A DNA stretch of 64,000 nucleotides from Thunnus maccoyii (GCF_910596095.1 NC_056539.1:21629001-21693000), one strand, 5' to 3'; positions 1-14,047 are shown, numbered from the stretch's first letter. Translations and numbers: made by a program. Notes: generated by a model not told the origin, from the letters alone.

Positions 1-2759
1 CCTCATAAACAGTTAGCTGCCTGTGCTGACGATGGCTTTGATAGGTCAGTGGGTGCTTGTTAAATAACGTTGGCATTGCTTTCCTCCCACTGCCAGCTGC
101 TTAGATAAGAAGAGAGAGGAAGGCTGCAATCTGACTGACTGAAAGCTCAATGCCAGCATGAAAAGTGATAAGAAACGTCTACTGTATGTACATAATGATT
201 GAAGCTCAACAGCATTTTATCTGATCTGAATCCAGTATTGAATTTGCCCCTTAAATACAAATCCTTTTGAATCCCTTATCAAATCTATTTAGCTTAAGCC
301 TTTTAGCTAACATTTTCAGGAAAAACATCAAATAAAGTGGATGTTACACAAACCAACAAATTTAATCTTCAAATCAATTTCAATGCATTTTTTATTATTA
401 CTGCAATGCACCTCAGCTGTTGAGTTTAAGTTAGCTTCACTGGCTCAAGCTACTTTGGTTCAATTCAATTCAATTTTATTTATATAGCGCCAAATCATAA
501 CAAAAGGCATCTCAGGGCACTTTTCACATTGAGCAGGTCTAGACCATACTCTTTAATTTACAGAGACCCAACAATTCCCCCATGAGCAAGCACTTGGCTA
601 CAGCAGTGAGGAGAAACTCCCCTTTAACGGGAAGAAACCTCAAGCAGAACCTGGCTCTAGGTGGGCGGCCATCTGCTTTGACCGGTTGGGCTGAGAGAGA
701 AAGAAAGGGGGAGGAGGGGGGGCGGGGGTGGACGTAGAGAAGCAGAACAACAACAGCAACAACAACGACAATAGATACATGACTAGCAGCAACGGCAGTC
801 TGTGTCATGAAGAATATGTCAGCCTTAATGAATCGAATGCAGACTTTATCTGATTATGTGATTACTGGAGGTCCACATTCAGAAGTATTGGTTGATAAAC
901 TTAAAATCATAACATGAAATGCCTAAATAGTGTAACTGGGAGATTTGACTACTGAAATTGGGCAATCAACTGGGGAAGATTCACCACTCTCATTAACTTG
1001 TTTAATTGCAACAATGCAAAAAAGGATAAAAAGGGCACTCAAAGTTAAAATCTACTCGTAGTCAGTGTGAAGCACTTTGATATTTATGTCCCTTTAACGA
1101 CAAAAGTGATTCTTTATCAGCAAAGACTTAATGTAACTTCAGTTTCTCACAGCAGACATGTGGAGTTGTCATTATCAGCACAGGTGGAAGTAATAACGCT
1201 AATTAAGGCTCCATTCAATTGATGTATGCCTGTAAGTCATCATGAAAAACACCAGGGCTGTGGAACTAAAGCTACTGAGTAGAAAGCAGCCATTATCAAT
1301 GTTATTAATATCCACTGTGAAATTATGGTCTATTCTATTCAAGGTAATGGTTCCTTTTTACACTGATTATTTATATGTAGCGTTTTCCACAGGATTTCAA
1401 CTGAAGTGTAAATCAGCCACTGATTAGAGGGCTAGGTTGAAGAGAAATGGGCCTCTCTCGCCGTTGATGATCGGGATTTAGATCTAGAACGTAGGTGTAA
1501 CTAACAACATGAAAGGTAACTGCGTGTCAACAGCATGTTATTATAAATCACCCTGTAAATTAGAAATGGCTACATCTTATAAAAGTTTACATGTGCTCAC
1601 TGCTGGAAGTTTGCCACTGATATTAACTGGATAGTTAATATTAACTATGCAAGAAGCTTAACAGTATTGCATTTCTCTGCGTGTCATGTCACATTGCGCC
1701 TTACATATGCCAGCCACTCCAGTATGAAAGGAGGACAGCAAGTGCACTAGAGATTATTGATTTGTTGTACGGCTCTTCACAACGACAAGGACAAACAGCA
1801 CGTCTATATAATGCAGTTTGGATTGGGCGACACTCTCTCATCATCCCCGCATCGTCCACATCACTTTGAGCGACATGCAATACACAAGGTAATCCTCATT
1901 GATCAAAACAGGGATTGGAGAAGGAAGACGACATGAGTGGTGAGGGGGAAAAAAATGGAGAGATGACTAAAGGCAGAATGGCTAAAGTGTAGTCAAGTAT
2001 ATGAGAGGTGTTGTCTGAGCCAGTCTTTAAACTGGTTCCAGTGTGTTTTATTTTGTCAAAATCTGCAATGGTCTTGTGGCATGTGTTAAGAGAACGTATC
2101 TACTTAACATTACTGTGATTGGACTCGTTTGTGTGGGCTTTGCACTGTAGGTTTCCTCCAACTCTTTCCGCAGAACAGTTGCTTCTGCTGGCTTCCAGCT
2201 TCTCCTACAAATTCAGCATCTACAGCCCTCCTGATCTTTTAAGTGCGAGTGACTGCACACACTAAATGCTTCAAGCTGCTCTTCCTTCTCAAGCTCCATT
2301 TAAGCACAGCCAGGTGACAAAGAAATCTATGTTTTCGTACATGGTGTGTAAGTGGGATTTCAAAATTTCTCACCCACCAAATACATGAGAAAGATTTCTC
2401 AATGTGTGCCCCACAGCGTGCGCCACATTGTTTACCGTGAGGACCACTGCGTCTGCTATACAAGGTTGTTTACTGTGAGTGGGAAAGGCCTCTTAACAGT
2501 GTTGTGCATGCTGTGCTTAAGAGGAATGAGGCTGGGTGTAGCTGAGAGGTGCTACTTTGCTTTCTATTCTCCTGTGCAAAGGAGAGCAGTAACTGTGCTT
2601 TGGATATGTGCTAGTCTCTATTCTGTACATGTGAATGATTTTATGGTGTGGGTTGAAGAGTCTGAAGCACTTGCTCCTTCACTTGATCTGCATTACTGAC
2701 ATAAAATAAAATTAACAGAAACAAACGGATGTTACTTGACAGCATCACGAGGGTCTCAC
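1..2759. other. kdm4b intron, left part of window
   Basis: Intronic sequence of kdm4b. The next JmjC coding exon (the part after the HGKRLERLA segment) was looked for on the minus strand and not found, so it must lie beyond the left edge. Apart from the retrotransposon tail at 459-735 nothing recognisable is present. The open frame at 2352-2699 on the plus strand has no recognisable family and lies inside the intron. Confidence 0.6.
459..735 (-). repeat. Teleost non-LTR retrotransposon 3' tail
   Basis: The left end is a short tandem run of the pentamer TTCAA followed by TTTTATTTATATAGCGCC. Read on the minus strand, this is a TATATAAATAAAA tail ending in ATTGA repeats, the usual 3' end of a fish LINE-derived repeat. 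The body (about 490-735, including the stretches around 'cagagacccaacaattcccc' and 'ggtgggcggccatctgc') is a sequence I know to be widely dispersed in teleosts. No reverse transcriptase is present, so this is only a truncated tail. The open frame across it on the minus strand is not a gene. The exact LINE family is not resolved by eye. Confidence 0.7.
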
Positions 2760-5700
2760 CTTGTGCCAGCCTCTCCAGTCTCTTGCCATGCTCAGGTGGG
2801 ACCGCATACCTGCAGACAAAGGAGAAACATGTGATCAGTTTAGTGATTTAGATTGGTCTGTTCTAAAGACAGTCTGTCTCATTAGCAGGAAGACAAAAGT
2901 CATCTGCAGCAACATCAACTACAAGGTATACTGCATCTTATCCTCTAACCTATTCAGTTCAATTTTCTGTATTTCCCACTTGCTCCAATATTTTTGTCTC
3001 AAACTCCATTTTTTGGTCTTATTTCTTTAGAACTTCTCACATGTGTATAAAATATTCTCTCAAAATTCTCTCAGATTTTTACATTTCATCTCAGTGTCTT
3101 TCATTGGTGATAATCTAGCAGGAATCTGGAGGTTTCATCCAGTCAAATCTACCCTTTTGATCTAATTGATTTCACTAATAGAGTACGTGAAAATGGAGGC
3201 TGTAGGCCTATCAGAATGCGGCATGACATGGCTGCCTTCTTGGCATTCAAAATATCATGAAACCAAACCAGTTTTTTTTTTCTAATGCCTCACTAAGAAA
3301 CACTTCCAATGTTTACTCTGCTCTTCCCATGAAGGTGTGTTCAGAGTGAACTTAAAGCCAATTTCAAATGCAGCACAAATGCATAATTAGTCGATGCAAA
3401 GACAAAATTTCCATTTTTCTGACTTAATGGATTTAACTGTTAACTTATTACAAGTTCTTGCAATCCAGAAATCGGTTGATCAATTTCATCAGGAAAAAAA
3501 ATCATAAATTTCCAAAATATGATTGCGTGTGTAGAATCTAAGACACAGTGAGCTGCATTTAAAGTGATTTCCAGTCAACTGCCCAACAAAGCTGCAACAT
3601 ACAGACCACTGTTCAATGAACAGAAGCCAGGGCGTTCCAGGTGTGAAGTCATTTAACTATATTTTAGCACTAATAGTAGGATTTCAGCATGTTTGGGGTG
3701 AATAAACATGGACAACAAAAATTCCTCTAGTGGTCAAATCCATGCAAATTCCAGGAGGTAAAACACTGTTGCATGTTCAGTCTGAACATACCTTAAGAAA
3801 ACCTTAAACAAGTTGTAATTTGAAGGGCAGAAGAAGGGGAAACAGGGAGCGTGATGGAAATGACCGGTGAAGGGCAGGACCAGCAGAAATGACTGTTCGG
3901 GGAGCACTGGGTTATTTTACAGCCCTCAGTGTTCCATGTTTAAGAAATTAAATTACCCATGACATACACCTAACCATCCCTGCCTCCTCTTCTCTCTTAC
4001 ACAGGCACACATGATGCATTCAGATCACTATTCTTGTCAGTGTCTGGTGGATGTAGGCTTCATGTTTGCCATCATGTTGGTCTGTTAGATTGTTTAGATC
4101 TAGTTTGTCTTTGTTACTGATTTGTTTTTCTAAAGCTCAGGTATCTCTGCATTGTCTGATCATATTTTATAGTGTTTTTCCTCCTCCCGCTTTGCTTCAA
4201 TTTTATTGCTGTGTGAATACAGCAGCCCTGTGGCCCTGTGGTTCTGTGTTGCCTTACAGGTGGAGCAAGGTGCAGACATTGCCAAGACGTCACAGTATTT
4301 TTGTACTGTTAATACATGAGGCATGCACTGTGAAGTATGTACATTCACACCAAATGTCAGATGCTACATTTAGAAAGCGAGTTTATTTACAAAACAGAGT
4401 GGGAGGCAACCAGCAGAGCTCAAATCTGACCCGTTCATTTGTGAAGTTATTACAACCCTCTTTATTACAGCAATTCATTCCTGTGGGTTGCTTAACCCTT
4501 CGGAGACTTCAGGCAATGAACTATGGTAGAGGTAAAAAAAACCTACATTTGTTGTTTCTTTCTCAAGCCTAAAACAGCCACATGGATGTTTGGAAGAAGA
4601 AAGAATAGCAAGAAAATAAGAAAGAAGTATGGAGAGATGGTGAGAGGCAACAATACTTACAGAGAGACAGAAAATGAATGAGCGAGAACATAATACTGAG
4701 AGAGAGAGGGAGAGATAAAAAAAAATAATAAACAAAAAGAAAAGTATAAGACAAAGTCAATTTCAGTCAAGACACGGTGCCACACTGCCACCTGTAGATG
4801 GAAGCTTAGAGCTTCAGAGAGGTGCAGCATCTTTCAATGTTCTATTACTCTAGGCAGGATTTACACAACGATCCAACATCAAAGACTCCTGACCAAAGTC
4901 CTCAACGCCATTTGAGAGCAAACAAGAGACATTCAATAATGAACTCATGCACTGAAATTCAGGTTATCATCTCAGAGTTATAACTGACTTATTTTAGTGA
5001 CTAAATATGCCGTTAACTTCCCTCTGTATCTGTGCAGTGGTTTAAGATCCTTTTTTTATAATCATTCCAAACATGTTACCTACAATTTATTTGTATGTTT
5101 TGCTCCTTAAGATAAAGAATGACGAGTAACACAATAGTAATGAACCTGGTTATGAGATCAGAGTTATAGACGTTATAAGAAAAACAACAAGGGAGGAAAT
5201 AACTTCTGACTATTAGTGTTTCAATTATGCATCCAGCATGACATAGCACTCTGGCTTCGCCTCCGTATGCATCACTGTGCCTTATTCGTTTTTTGACACT
5301 ACCTGTACCTTAGCAACCTATCAAAGACCAGCAACGACACTATGCCAGCTCTCCTGCCTCATTGGTTTTCTGTCAGCTACTATTTAGAAGCTTTCTGCTT
5401 CTGCATTGGCTAAAAATATCTCAAAAAAGCTGTTTATTGATTTTATTGAGCTTGTCGAGTTGTAGATAGATCAGTACATCATTGCTCTACTGAACAATTA
5501 TGTCCTACAAAAGAAAATTAATTAACCAAATTAAACCAAAACCCACAGCCACTATGTGGGTGTTTTATAATGTGTTTTTAAATAGTAACAGTCTCAGCCT
5601 TTAGTTATGTTAAACACACCATTAATCTACCTCTTTATTGAATGCACAGAGATTAAATTGTTATTGATCTTTTCCTGTAACTCTCCGTAAGACAGACAAA

Positions 5701-8264
5701 TAAGCACCTTTCCTAAAATGTTGGAGTTTTTTTTTTTTCCTTTGGGGAGCATCACATAGCAGAGTTTTCTGTGTAAATGTACACTTATTTCAGAGAATAT
5801 CCCTCACATGATCCCTCCATCAAACTAAACAAATCAGCCAATCAGCATGTCCCCTCCCGTTCCCTCCCCTACTAAGGCCGCAGTTGCCATGGCAGCAACA
5901 CGTCTATCCCTCCAGCAGCAGAGGGAGAGAAACGCACAAATAAAACAACACGTAGCAAATGAAGGCTTGAACTTTTTCACCTCTCTAAAGGAAGAATATT
6001 TATCTTTTTATTTACAGCGGGACAGTGTTCTTGGCAGGTGGAATTCAGGTGTTGTGACAGCATGAGAAGAGTTAGTGTGTGTGTGTGTGTGTGTGTGTGT
6101 GGTTATTAGTGTGTTTTTCACCTTTACAGACACGTTACGCATATGTGCATTCTTCTGATATTGTGTTCTCTAGTTTAAGGCCACGTCTACTCAGAGAGAG
6201 GCTAATTATTGTGACAAAGACAAGTCTCTCCTGTTTACTCTCTTAGGGTGGCTACACCCAAATCAAGGCGGTCACAAGAAATACTTGAAGTGCAATTTGT
6301 TGTGAATGTTGTGCAGGTGTACCTACACATTATGAATGTGTATAAATATATATTATACACACACTACTTTTAAATGTATAAGTTATTATCATAAACAACT
6401 ATGAGACCTGTAAAGGCACTTTCAGTTACTGCAAACACCAAGCTTAAGCTCAGACCACCCCACCCAACATTATAACTGCAGTTACAACCCCACTAACGCA
6501 ATATGCAGATCTTGAGCTCTCCATTTCTCTTCTCTGGGGGGGAAAAAAAAAACTGTCAAACAAGGATGGTTCAAAACCATTGGACTACAGAGGAAGAGGA
6601 CTGATGGATTCATAAAAAACTCCTCCCTTCCTGGGAAGTTGCAGCCGGGCTGCACTTCAAAATATCCCTTTCAATTCCCTTTCGTCAGCCCTTCCCTACC
6701 TTCCTCTCACAAGCTCCGAGGCTAATCTTTCATCTGACAGCAGATATGCTGGTGTGTGCTGAGGCAGAGGGGTGATTGAGAAGGTTTCAGCAATGAAAAT
6801 AAAGAGAAAGAGAATGATGGAGTGATAAAGACAGGGAGAAAGTGACAGACTGCTTAAGCTGCGATCCTTTACACATCTGCCAAACGCTGTGTGTATGTGT
6901 GTGTGTGTGTGTGTGTTTGTGTGTGTATACCAGGTATTCCTTATGTTGTGGAGACGTAAATCTGCCAACACAGTCATGTTGTGGGACTCGCCTCCTTTAC
7001 GGGGACAAAAAGCAAGTCCCCTTAACGTAAACCATTAATTTTAGAGTGAAGACTTGGTTTTAAGTTAAGGTAAGTACAGGGTTATGTTGAGGTTAGGGTA
7101 AGGATTGGGATAAGTCTCCAGGGGAATGAACGTAAGTCAGTGTGTATGTGTGTGTGCATGTGTGTCAGTAGCGGTGGTCGTAGTGGGGTCCGACTTTGAT
7201 GGAAGCAGAGTTGCAGGGGGAATCGAGTTAATTTCACAAACGGCTGCACTATGAGAGAAGAAGAAAACGTGTGTGTTTTAACAGCCTGTAATTACCCCAT
7301 CACACACACAAGTGTAAAAGTTAAAATGATTCAATTTCAATAAAGAGAGAAAGAGAGAGAGTGTGACAGACAGAACAAAAACAAGCGAGACAATGAGGAA
7401 AAAAAGTGAGGAAAGGAGAGGAAAAACCACGTATGGAAAAAGGAAGTGAATGGGAGTAAATTAGTCTTATCAAAATGACAGGGATGATGGTGAGGTCAAA
7501 ACAAGTGGAAGTATAAAAAGGAAGAAAACAAATTGGTACACTTCATATGCAGCATAGGCAGATATCATCTTTAATAAGCCACAGGGGAAGTGTACAGATC
7601 TGTACATTTATAACAGAATTAATAACAGAATAAAACTAATATGTACTTCTGAATGTAGAAAAATCAACTGCTGACAGTATTGTTTTCTGTGTACACTCAT
7701 ACAGACGGAGGCGTCTTTTAAAAGCTGCTCATTGTGGACTACCACAGTCATATTTCCTATAAACATGCCTCAAAGCTCAATCATATCAAATTCACATCAA
7801 ATATCAATAGCATGTCATTTTCCATGTGACAACTGATGCAGATTAATATTAAATTCGCTCTACAGGATGTCCTGCTAAGAAGACAAAAGGTACAATTTCT
7901 CACATTTAATTTACTCAGCTCTTTGTCAAGAAACCCCCCACAAAATAAACTGACAAAGAGTGAAGAATCTTGAATCCTTGATTTTTCTTAATTATACTCT
8001 CAACGCTTGCTTCCAGCACCTTGCTGTTGCAAAAACTATGTTCTGTCTAAGTGTCCTTGAGCAAAACTGATGTCCAACCTCTATAAAACTGCATCAGTTT
8101 AACATTTGCCAGGACTGGGGTCTGATTCAGACTTTGGGCATCCACACTAACAATACTGCAGGCATAAACCTGTACTGTGATTTATAAGCATGGCACCGCA
8201 AACACTGGGCTCAGCCCACTGAATGCCAGACTGAAAATCACAGCTTGATGAATGTCATTTTCAT

Positions 8265-8322
<58 letters not shown>

Positions 8323-11300
8323 ACAGTGAGTTGTAATGATACATACCCGCTCTCAGTGAGAGGTGTGGAAACGAGACAGATAGCTGATTTTAATGAGATC
8401 ACATCACAGAGAGGGGGGACTGGTAACACACACACACACACACATACACATACACACACAGTACACCACTCCAGGAGGCAGACAGGAGAAGGGGAAAGGT
8501 GGAGGGAAAACATACTGTGACAAAAAGAAAAACAGGTGAGAGAGCAAATGGAGAAGAAAAATTTCGACACACACACACACACACACAGGTAATACGGTAT
8601 TTCTGAGTGCTTCATGGCTGGGTTGGCTCTGCTCACCACCTGCAGTGCCACGGATGGAAAACAACGTGCAAGGGAAAAAGGGAAAACACACACACACACG
8701 AACAAGAGAAAATCAAGGGGCAGAAAAGTAAAAGTATTTTTCCCCTCAGGTACCAGGTATCTATAGGGGCGAGAGGCAGAAAGACAGAAGGAAATGTAAC
8801 AATGATGCACGCTGAACAGAAAGCAAGCAGGCAAAATAACTCAAATCACTATCAATATTTACTGTACATTACACCTGCTACAAATGGTTTCAGCAAACTT
8901 TCTGTGTTTTCCACAACACCTGTTAAATTCAGGTCATGATCTACTGTTTTTCTTTTCAACATTCTTCAGAAATATCCTGCAGAAATTGCACGTCTTGGGT
9001 TATTTGCAGACAAATTATAGTGATTCGAGAAGAGAACAAAAGAGGAAAACATTTCCAAACAATTCTCAAAAACAAAACAGCAGGAAATGGTTGAAGAAGA
9101 GAAGATGACCAAAACTGAATTCTAGCATTATTCATGAAGTGTTAGTCCTAATATCTATAAGGTCAAAACACAACAAGAAGCCCCGGTTTTACGAGCATAA
9201 CAAGTTGCACTCAAAGTAGCCTTCACAAATAAACAGAGTTACAGTCTACAGGTCAATCAAAAGCAGGCCTAAAAGGGACTGAAGAACCATGAACGATATA
9301 GTTGGCATTAGGTTGTGATGGATACCCTCTAGCCCTGGTCTGAAATGAGTACATTGGAGTCCTATACTAGTTCACAGAGACCCCTGATGTATGCTGCAGA
9401 GCAGCTGAAACAGCTGGAAAAATGACACAGGAAGAACATTCACTACAGGGACAGAAGTTTCCATTTGGACTAGTGCCGCTGTCCCCCGTGTGCAAGTTTT
9501 AGTGAGAGAAACAGCATGTCTGTTTCTTCATACATGTATCTCTACAAAAACATCCAACCAAGGTAGCATTTATGAAGGAAGATCATTTAAAACATGCCCA
9601 ACACTGTAACAAATGTGCTGGTATTTGTTATAAAATTACCCTGCCTGTGATTCTCTAAATTACATTTTGGTAAAATTTCAAATAAATAACCCTTACTCAA
9701 ACTGTTTTCTTTGCCCGACTCATCATGGTTGCCCTATCTCCACCATACAGGCAGATTATGTTCCTGTCAAGCTCCATGTGGACTTCAGATGGTGCTGTTA
9801 AGCACTGTAGGACTTCAGATGAAATCAGGTGGGCTTGCCACACAGCTCCTGATCCAGTTGTCTGATTGCAAAACTCACAAAACTGGTTGGACTGTCTTTA
9901 CACACATATGAATTAACATCAAGGGCAACTGCAATCTTGTCTCCTGTTTCTTTCACACGGCTTTGTGATTACTCAAAGAGGCATGCAGTGTAGGATCACC
10001 CATCAAAAATGTAGAAAGTAAGAAGTATGCAGCTGCTGATTGTAATGGTACAAGGGGCATGAAGTCACATTTGAAGTGATTAACTAGTAGTATGATGGAA
10101 TTCATCTTCTTAACTTTATCACTTGGATATAAGGTAAGGGCCTCTTATACAAGGGATTTCTGTCAAAAGGTTTAAAAACAGGAACCACTTGTTAATCATT
10201 ATTATATCAGTTAATCATAATCAGTAATCCAATCCAATCAGTGATCAGAAACAGTCCTAACAAGCCTGATAAGAGCACATACACAATGCACAGCATAGAA
10301 GTGGCTTCGTATATATGAAACTTGTGCAGCATTATCTGAAAGAAGAAGTCTACTGCTGCCACCTATAGCTTCCATCCTTGTTATTTCACTAGGAGCATAT
10401 ACTTAACACACACACACACACATACAACAGCTACGCACTTCAACTGTGCACCAAGCACAAGTTTTAAAACCAATTAAAGGGTTCAAATAAAAAAAAACAA
10501 AAAAAAACAAAACTGTGACTGACCAAGATTTGGGCTGTCCAAAGTGCAGGTAGTTGATGCTGTAGAGGTCCATGTCTTCAGTGTGCCAGGCAAATGTGGT
10601 CTTCCACATGCCAAAGTACAGGTAGGGAGTGTTGACACCTTCTATGACGATGCCACACTCCTGCTCCACCATATCCAGCAGCGTGTTGAGATGGCCAATG
10701 TTCCACTCTTGAATATCCTGATCAGGGATAACATGTAATTTTATGATTATTAAATATAGAAACTGCAGATTTCAAAGTGGTCTTAAAATTCTACACCACC
10801 AGATGGTGCTGTAGTCAAAAAGATATATCTGACAGCGCTCTGATAATTTACCCAGTCACCATCATCACTTATTCAATGATCAGGGTATTGATATTACATG
10901 TATTGGTGCAGAAACCTATTTTTGATACTAGTATTAAGACAAAAAAAACACAATAAGAATCTTTAAAGTAGCTTTTTTTATAGTAAGAGCACAATCTCCT
11001 ATTGTAAAATGTTACAATTAACAATTATCCAGCCATGAGTTTAGTGGATGTACATGTCTGTTGTTATTGAAAATGCTGAAATACAATGCCAAAAGTACTG
11101 TGCATTTTTCTGTCCAGAAATTACTGAGTAAACATTGTGATTAATAGCCCAGAAAAAAATATCTGACAAAATAAGCAGGACTGGCAATTCAGCTTTAACC
11201 ACTAAGCTCTAATACACACACTTCTTGGAAATGTACAGTTAACCCCTCACCTCATCATAAATAGATCCACTGACATCAGCACCATAAATGGGTGACACAA

Positions 11301-13417
11301 ATGTCAAGTTCTTCCAGTACTTCCTCTCTAGGTCATCAAAGTCTTTGTGGCGGGGTGTGCAGTACCTAAAAACACAACAGAACCAGTTATATTGTAAGCA
11401 GTGAGCAGGGAGACAGCCCTGGAACAAGAAGACTTTATTCAAACCTTTATGTTGGCAAGCATCCAGCTTTATGAGCAGTTCAACTGTATGTCTAGTTTTC
11501 AATTAGCATGTAGCTTGATAGCTAGGTGTACAAACAGAAAACAGGACCCATGAGATGTGCATAAGAGATAAATAAATGTTTACAATAGGTGCTCTATGCT
11601 GTTGTGTTACAGTACATACCAACATTTTAACACTAAAAGAAATTTTTAATAAGGGAGCAGTTATTTTATTATTGGTAGTATTTTACATACCCATTCCTAA
11701 ACAAAACCCTGCAAAAATAAATATAGATGGTTTTATCATTGTCCTCATTGAACTTCACTTTTCTAACCACTAGAGAGCAGAAAAGACACAGGGTCCTTAC
11801 AGAAAGTATTCAGTCCCCCTTTTTCATGTTTCATTGTTTTCTAACTTCAAATCAGTAAATTAAGACTTAACACTGATCAATAAAAAAGAATGAAAATACA
11901 AGTTCACATATTGTGATTGTAACTGACATAAATCAGAAGGAATCTCATCATCTTCAAATGAAGAATTATTTATATCAACATAAGTTCCCGTTGTGTAAAA
12001 TAGGATTTCCAAATGTAGACATAACTCTGTTTCAATTCCTGTTTTGTTCTTGTGGGAGGAGTTTCATGCAAATCATAAACACAAATGAAACTGTTATAGA
12101 TGTAGGCTTAAACCACTCTCTGAAGTGTGTGGATACGTGATAAAAATGCAAATCACATTTATGCAGGGAAAAAGAGTTATATTATTTTCAATTTCACAAT
12201 GAGTTAACACATGACTGACAATGTCTGCGAACATAAACTTACTTTTTGCTGTTGGCAAGCTTGCGGTATTCGCTCACAGTCATGGACTTCTTCTGGATGT
12301 TGTACTGGGTGAACAGACCCGACTGACCGGTCACCACCTGCATGATGGGCGCTGGAATCACCATGTCCTCAATGGTGTCATAGGACTTACGGGGTTTCCA
12401 GCCTTCTGGGGGAATCACCTAGTGAAGAGACAAATTGTTAACATTTACGTCAATTAAGCAGAAATGAGAATTTTACAATAACCTGCAGCCACATGCAACT
12501 AAATACTTTACACTCTGCAAGGATATAGTATTAAAAGCTCATACAAGTCCTGTATTTTATTTAGGGCTGATACAACTGGTACAAATCTGGCAGAACATTC
12601 AAATTCTATTTAATTCAACTATATGCAGTTTGACACTCAGATAATCAGATACTATTGATTAATCAATCAATTGAAATGTCCGTATTATCTTGATTTTAAT
12701 TATCATCATTATAAATAGAATACTTATAATATTGTGGGTTTTCTGACTGTTAATGAAATCAAATACGGAATTTTAAGACCCCACTTTGTGCTTTAGAAAC
12801 TTAGAATGGGCAAATGTCAATATTTGTGATAGTTTTAGACATTAATAATCATTTTAGAGAGGCTTGGCTATGCAAGGTTAGGTAGGAATAGACATAGCTG
12901 CTAATGGGAATGAACATGTAACCATGAGACCTTAAATTTACAGAGGTGGAAAGGACTGAACCAAGTAGGTGATAGTGTGTATATATGTATGTGTTGTCCT
13001 CACCTTAGCCAGGCCAGCACGGTGAGCTCCTTGACTTTCCATGTAGACAATATATTTGGCAAAGTCTTTGAACTCCTCCATGGTGGGCCGGAAGGTCATT
13101 ATCTTGCAGCTGGGGTTCTTAGCGCTGGCTGGCGGCAGTGGAGGCAGCAGGGAAGCCGGGGGCAGCTCAGAACCTGGAATAAGGCCTTGTGACACATCTG
13201 GGTCTGTAGGCTGAGCCTGGGTGAGATCTGGAACGGCATCCTGCTCCAGGGTCACTGCTGTGTCAGGGGTCTCAGCTATCGCTGGCTCCTGGGTCGGAAT
13301 CTGGTCTTGGGCTGCACTCGAGCTCAAAACAGGATTCGAGGCTGGGGTGGGGTCTGGAGGTGAGGCTGGGGCAGAGTGAGGAGCCGGCACCGTGTCCATG
13401 GGCATGTCGGTAGCCAT
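2760..13417 (-). CDS. kdm4b: Lysine-specific demethylase 4B, 5' part (JmjN and first half of JmjC)
   Basis: Fe(II)/2-oxoglutarate histone demethylase for H3K9me3/H3K36me3 in the nucleus. Five coding exons are visible: 13446-13004 (ATG at 13417), 12418-12243, 11365-11251, 10717-10524 and 2809-2760. All are bounded by GT-AG and phases join cleanly, giving about 316 residues; the rest is past the left edge. JmjN starts near residue 105 ([13 protein letters not shown]). JmjC contains [17 protein letters not shown] with iron ligands H280 and E282. The sequences [24 protein letters not shown] and YGADVSG match the vertebrate 4B paralogue better than 4A, and uhrf1 as neighbour supports this. The first 100 residues are Pro/Ala/Ser-rich and replace the roughly ten residues before the same point in human KDM4B. 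The frame stays open 5' of the ATG to the acceptor, so the start could lie in an earlier exon, but none was found. Last intron is 7.7 kb. Confidence 0.93.
6077..6101. repeat. (GT)n microsatellite
   Basis: Uninterrupted GT dinucleotide run of about a dozen units inside the kdm4b intron. A second one, partly interrupted (gtgtatgtgtgtg...tttgtgtgtg), lies at about 6888-6927. Confidence 0.85.
8266..8695. repeat. Cluster of four (CA)n microsatellites
   Basis: Four separate CA runs lie within about 430 bases: 8266-8320 (about 27 units), 8426-8460 (interrupted by TACACA), 8569-8587, and 8688-8699. All have CA on the plus strand. The spacers are ordinary intron sequence. Long open frames here encode only His/Thr or Cys/Val repeats and are artefacts of the dinucleotide runs. 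Confidence 0.9.
11784..11830 (+). repeat. Possible Tc1/mariner-like terminal fragment
   Basis: The segment 'acagaaagtattcagtcccc' followed by a T-rich stretch and 'catgtttcattgttttctaac' resembles the outer end of common fish Tc1-like elements. No opposite inverted repeat, TA duplication or transposase was found between here and the exon at 12243, so it is a relic at best. Confidence 0.3.
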
Positions 13418-14047
13418 TGGGGAGTCTTTAAGGTTTGCAGGTAAACCTGGAAGGGAGAACAACAATTTTTTTACCATTTTCTGGGCGGACAACATATGTG
13501 CTCAGAAAAGGTGACGCATCTAGAATGTTTTTGAGAGCAGAGAGCTTTATTAAAATGAAATAATCCGACTTTTTTCTAACATGACCACAAAACATAGGTG
13601 GCTTTTTAAATGCTGACCAAGCTAACAAGCTTGAATTAACACAGACTAAGTACTGGTACAGAAAAATCATTAGTAGTTGTTAGTGGTGATTCAAACCAAA
13701 CAGCATTAAAACAACACAGGGAGCTTTGTGGGTGGCAGTGTGTTGCTTCAAGTACCAGCGAGACATGAAATATGTCTTATCAGGTGCCAAAATACTGCCC
13801 AACAATTTTTAACACTATGAGTCAGGATTCTCTGTAAAATCATCATAGCAGTAATTATTTTCAACGATCACATCAACACACACCCCCCCCCCCATTCAAA
13901 AGAATGGGCAGGCTGTGTTTTTTCACACAACGTTCAAGTCAGTCTGAATGCAGCCTAAGTCACTCCTTTTCCTTTGCTAAATAAAACTTCCCAATAACTC
14001 AAGCATATAGCTTAAGTTAATGGTCAAACTTTGTCCAAGTCTATGCT

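Larger units (their letters stand above)
2810..10523. other. Large kdm4b intron with microsatellites
   Basis: A 7.7-kb intron between the exon ending in the HFGQPKSW codons and the exon encoding [16 protein letters not shown]. The tryptophan codon is split TG|G across it. It holds (GT)n at about 6077-6101 and 6889-6916, a dense group of (CA)n runs at 8266-8695, A/G-rich stretches near 7340-7440, and a short (CA)n at 10407-10422. I see no gene, RNA or well-defined transposon in it. Confidence 0.6.

Noticed and set aside
539..808. Minus-strand 89-residue frame near the left edge
   Set aside because: It lies within the dispersed retrotransposon tail and a low-complexity GT/purine stretch.
2352..2699. 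Plus-strand 115-residue frame
   Set aside because: No recognisable domain, inside a kdm4b intron on the opposite strand, with composition like the surrounding intron.
8238..8834. Long open frames on both strands around the CA repeats
   Set aside because: They consist largely of His/Thr or Cys/Val dipeptides from the dinucleotide runs, and there is no family similarity.
13882..13892. C homopolymer and other short mononucleotide runs (also 49047-49057 and 32077-32094)
   Set aside because: Ordinary simple sequence with no link to a feature.
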